Of a stretch of 34,203 nucleotides of DNA, positions 31,941 to 34,203 are shown one piece after another. The position numbers were made by a program, and so were the translations under genes. Origin of the DNA: JACDAN01 sp036554945 (GTDB lineage Bacteria > Actinomycetota > Thermoleophilia > Gaiellales > Gaiellaceae); NCBI GenBank assembly GCA_036554945.1, contig DATBMH010000043.1:1-34203 (forward strand). Reading direction: 5' to 3'. Numbering within the stretch: position 1 is the stretch's first letter; each line of letters begins with the position of its first letter. The notes under the pieces are model-generated. The model ran no database searches. It was not told where the DNA came from and saw only the letters and a program-made list of their open reading frames with translations.

Positions 31941-33176
31941 TTAGAGGACAGCTCGGGCACGGGCCGTCCGGAAGCGTACGAGAGCGGCGGCCGCCCTGGC
32001 CCGTTCCAGGGCCTCCTCCCGCGTGTCGCCCACCGCCTGGACTGCGCCCACCCGGTCGGCGCCGCGTCGCAGCTCCTCGACGACGAAGCCCGGACGCCGG
32101 TAGATCCGCACGCGGAACACTCCGTCGACCGCCTCGGCCTGCTCCACCCCGTCGACGCCCTCGAGCTCACCGGGCTCGGCGGTCAGGAAGACGGTCGAGA
32201 CCCCGCCGGCGCGCGGCTCGGCGACGAGCGCATCCGGCCCGACGGGCTCGCCGAGCGCGGCCGTGATCGCCAGCCCGTTCAGGTCGACGCCGAGCGCGGC
32301 CGTGCAGAGCTCCGCGTCGTGCCCGCCGCCGAGCCGGGCCGCGACCTCCACGACCTGCGGCCCGTCCCGTGTGATCCGCAGCTGGGTGTACGTCGGGCCG
32401 TCCTCGATCCCGAGCGCCTCGACTGCGCGCGCGGCGGCGGCGGCCGCTTCGCCGGCGGCGTCGGCCCTCGACGGCCAGACGTGCGCCAGCGCGACGCCGA
32501 ACGCAGGCGGGTCCGCCGTCAGGCGGTCGGTGACGGTCAGCGGGTGGAACCGGCCGCCGACGGAGAACGCGACGACGGTGACCTCCGGCCCGTCCGCGAC
32601 CTCCTCGACGAGCGCATGGCCGTTCCTGGACTCGTGCAGCGCCCGGTTGATCGCGCCTTCGAGCTCGGCTGCGTCCCGGACGAGGCTCAGGCCGCGCTGC
32701 CCCTGCCGGTCCGGCGCCTTCACCACGCACGGGACCGGCAGGCCGTCCTCGAGCTCCGCCACGAGCCGCCAGGCCGGCTGCGGCAGGCCCGCCTCGGCGA
32801 GCCGCTCTCTCTGCCGCGCCTTGGAGACGGCGAGTGCCGCGGTCGCCGCCGTGAGCGGGTGCCCGATCCCGATCTTCTCGGCCACCCGGGCCGCAACGGC
32901 AACGGGCCAGTCGATTCCGGGCGCCACGATCCCGTCGACCCGCTCCGCCTCCGCGAGGAGCTGGATCCCGCGCTCGTCCTCGGTCGAGATGATCGCGCGC
33001 TTGTCCGCGACGCCGAAGCCCAGCGCGGAGGGGTCGCGGTCGAGTGCGATGACCTCGAGGTCGTCGCGTGCGGCGGCAGCCTCGAGCAGCCCGAGCTGCG
33101 CCGGGCCTGCCCCTAGTACGAGGAGACTTCTTCGCGAGCCTGGTGCGCCCACCAGGCTTGATTGTCGCGATACCAC
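31941..33176 (-). CDS. ATP-grasp carboxylate-amine ligase
   Basis: An ATP-grasp protein of 411 residues from GTG 33176, or 403 from GTG 33152. The domain begins SLLVLGAGPAQLGLLEAAAARDDLEVIALDRDPSALGFGVAD, typical of the PurK/carnosine-synthase-like pre-ATP-grasp fold. VVKAPDRQGQRGLSLV binds ATP; GHALVEEVADGPEVTVVAF and VVEVAARLGGGHDAEL carry the metal ligands. It would couple an amino acid or other acid to an amine. The start overlaps the RmlB-like gene by 40-64 bp, more than other junctions here. It precedes the sugar aminotransferase, so modification of the new amino group is plausible. Confidence 0.83.
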   Translation of the reverse strand: MVSRQSSLVGAPGSRRSLLVLGAGPAQLGLLEAAAARDDLEVIALDRDPSALGFGVADKRAIISTEDERGIQLLAEAERVDGIVAPGIDWPVAVAARVAEKIGIGHPLTAATAALAVSKARQRERLAEAGLPQPAWRLVAELEDGLPVPCVVKAPDRQGQRGLSLVRDAAELEGAINRALHESRNGHALVEEVADGPEVTVVAFSVGGRFHPLTVTDRLTADPPAFGVALAHVWPSRADAAGEAAAAAARAVEALGIEDGPTYTQLRITRDGPQVVEVAARLGGGHDAELCTAALGVDLNGLAITAALGEPVGPDALVAEPRAGGVSTVFLTAEPGELEGVDGVEQAEAVDGVFRVRIYRRPGFVVEELRRGADRVGAVQAVGDTREEALERARAAAALVRFRTARARAVL

Positions 33177-34093
33177 GCGACGGTGCGCCCGAGGCCCTCC
33201 TCGAGCGAGGTCCGTGCCTGCCAGCCGAGGAGGCGCTCCGCCTTGCCGGTCGAGCCGATGTGCCGCTGCACCTGGCCGGGCCGCTCGTCGACGTGCTCCT
33301 TCAGCGACGAGGGCCTGCCGGTGAGCTCGAGGACGAGGTCGGCGATCTCGGAGACCGACGCATCCCGCCCGGTCGCGACGTTGATCACCTCGCCGCTGAC
33401 GGCCGCCAGGTCGGCTTCGATCACGGCCTGGATCGCCTCCGCGTCGTCCTCGACGTAGAGCCAGTCGCGGCTCGCCGTGCCGTCGCCGTGCACAGTCAGC
33501 GGCCGGTCGGCGAGCGCCTGCAGGATGAAGCGCGGGATCAGCTTCTCGGGGTGCTGGCGCGGGCCGTAGTTGTTGAACGGCCGCACGATCACGATCGGGA
33601 GCCCGTACGTGACGCGATAGCTGTAGGCGAGCCGGTCGCCGCCCGCCTTCGTGGCCGCGTAGGGGCTGCGCGGGTTGAGGGGATGCTCCTCGTCCATCGG
33701 GTCGCGCTCCGCGGTGCCGTAGACCTCGCTCGACGAGATCAGCAAGAACCGCTCGACCCGCGTCTCGCGGATCGCGTCGAGCAAGATCTGCGTGCCCTCG
33801 ACGTTCGTCGTCACGAACTCGCGGGCGCCCTCGGCGATCGACTTCTCGACGTGCGACTCGGCCGCCGCGTTCACGATCACGTCGCAGTCCTGGATCACCT
33901 CGGCGACGAGGTCGACGTTGCGGATGTCGCCGTGCACGAACGAGAGCCGCTCGTGCGCCATCACGTCCTTCAGGTTCGCCGGATTCCCCGCGTACGTGAG
34001 CGCGTCGAGCGACACGACCTCGTAGGGGGTCGAGCGCAGGAGGTGGTGGATGAAGTTGGCGGCGATGAACCCGGCGCCGCCGGTGACGAGCAC
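33113..34093 (-). CDS. dTDP-glucose 4,6-dehydratase-like SDR (RmlB-related)
   Basis: A 326-residue extended SDR resembling RmlB: TGGAGFIAANFIHHLL, YAGNPANL, AAESHVEKSI, SPYAATKAGGDRL (Tyr145, Lys149), NNYGPRQHPEKLIPRFILQAL, HGDGTASRDWLYVEDDAEAI. RmlB has STDEVYG, whose Asp is the catalytic acid; this protein has SSSEVYG (Ser122, Glu123), so the Asp is absent. It may be a dehydratase with altered mechanism or another epimerase or decarboxylase. GTG at 34093 is given; CTG in LKRVLVTGG, 9 nt earlier, would give a more usual N-terminus. Lies 14 bp after the GT2 fragment. Confidence 0.82.
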   Translation of the reverse strand: MLVTGGAGFIAANFIHHLLRSTPYEVVSLDALTYAGNPANLKDVMAHERLSFVHGDIRNVDLVAEVIQDCDVIVNAAAESHVEKSIAEGAREFVTTNVEGTQILLDAIRETRVERFLLISSSEVYGTAERDPMDEEHPLNPRSPYAATKAGGDRLAYSYRVTYGLPIVIVRPFNNYGPRQHPEKLIPRFILQALADRPLTVHGDGTASRDWLYVEDDAEAIQAVIEADLAAVSGEVINVATGRDASVSEIADLVLELTGRPSSLKEHVDERPGQVQRHIGSTGKAERLLGWQARTSLEEGLGRTVAWYRDNQAWWAHQAREEVSSY

Positions 34094-34107
34094 GCGCTTC
34101 AGGACGG

Positions 34108-34203
34108 TCAGAGCTCCCGGTCGATGGTGTACAGCGGACGCCCCTCGACGTCCCGCTGGATTCTGCCTAGGTACTCCCCCACGAGCGCGAGGATGAAGCC
34201 CTG
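34108..34203 (-). CDS. GT2 glycosyltransferase, C-terminal fragment (start outside window)
   Basis: Only the last 31 codons and stop are inside the window: GFILALVGEYLGRI then QRDVEGRPLYTIDREL. This end is characteristic of membrane-bound GT2 enzymes of the ArnC/GtrB type that load sugars on polyprenyl phosphate. It is upstream of and probably cotranscribed with the RmlB-like gene, 14 bp away. Confidence 0.8.
   Translation of the reverse strand, partial: QGFILALVGEYLGRIQRDVEGRPLYTIDREL

Noticed and set aside
30830..33176. Class-wide use of TAC-TAG as a reinitiation signal
   Set aside because: It occurs at two junctions only, and the second gene has in-frame GTG codons upstream, so coincidence is likely. 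Kept only as a side note to the GT2 without a start codon.

Overview
This is a very GC-rich, gene-dense window holding most of a surface-glycan (exopolysaccharide, capsule or O-antigen-like) biosynthesis locus. The base composition, frequent GTG starts, short ATGA/GTGA gene overlaps and TANNNT boxes placed 7-10 nt before start codons suggest an Actinomycetota member. A deep-branching class such as Thermoleophilia is possible but is only a guess. Nearly every gene makes, transfers, polymerises or decorates a nucleotide-activated sugar. I see no tRNA, rRNA, CRISPR array or phage genes, and no stretch over 300 bases without a gene.

Layout. (1) 1-6569: two GDP-mannose-4,6-dehydratase-type genes on the minus strand alternate with plus-strand units: a GT4 glycosyltransferase alone, then an operon of ATP-grasp ligase, HAD-methyltransferase fusion, GT2 and a short RmlC-like epimerase. 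(2) 6566-14435, minus: a unit starting with UDP-xylose synthase, then a secreted glycoside hydrolase, a large polyprenyl-phosphate sugar transferase, two GT2 enzymes, a DUF2304 protein, a CapD-like dehydratase and a GT4. (3) 14641-17617, minus: GT4, Wzz-like chain-length protein and a membrane GT2, ending at a terminator and an odd duplicated gene end. (4) 17634-22868, plus: GT4, ATP-grasp, a 141-bp imperfect palindrome, a small PglC-type sugar transferase, a divergent DegT-like aminotransferase and a FemAB/CelD-like acyltransferase. (5) 22790-34203, minus: a long operon from a GT2 fragment through an RmlB-like enzyme, ATP-grasp, DegT aminotransferase, flippase-like membrane protein, GT2, GT-C-like membrane protein, a REP-associated transposase, GT4, O-antigen ligase/polymerase and GT4.

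How it may work together. Two initiating phosphoglycosyl transferases load sugar onto a polyprenyl phosphate. About a dozen GT2/GT4 enzymes extend it with GDP-deoxyhexose-, xylose- and amino-sugar-type donors made by the epimerase/dehydratase and aminotransferase genes. The three ATP-grasp ligases, the FemAB-like protein and the HAD-methyltransferase could decorate the glycan with amide-linked and methyl groups (inference). The Wzz-like and Wzy/WaaL-like proteins would set length and polymerise or ligate. No Wzx flippase or Wza exporter is recognised in this window.

The least ordinary features are the HAD-methyltransferase fusion, a GT2 3' end duplicated with only synonymous changes around a hairpin-rich block, the long palindrome that runs into a start codon, substituted catalytic residues in two sugar dehydratases, and a set of probable leaderless promoters in 14-16-bp divergent gaps.
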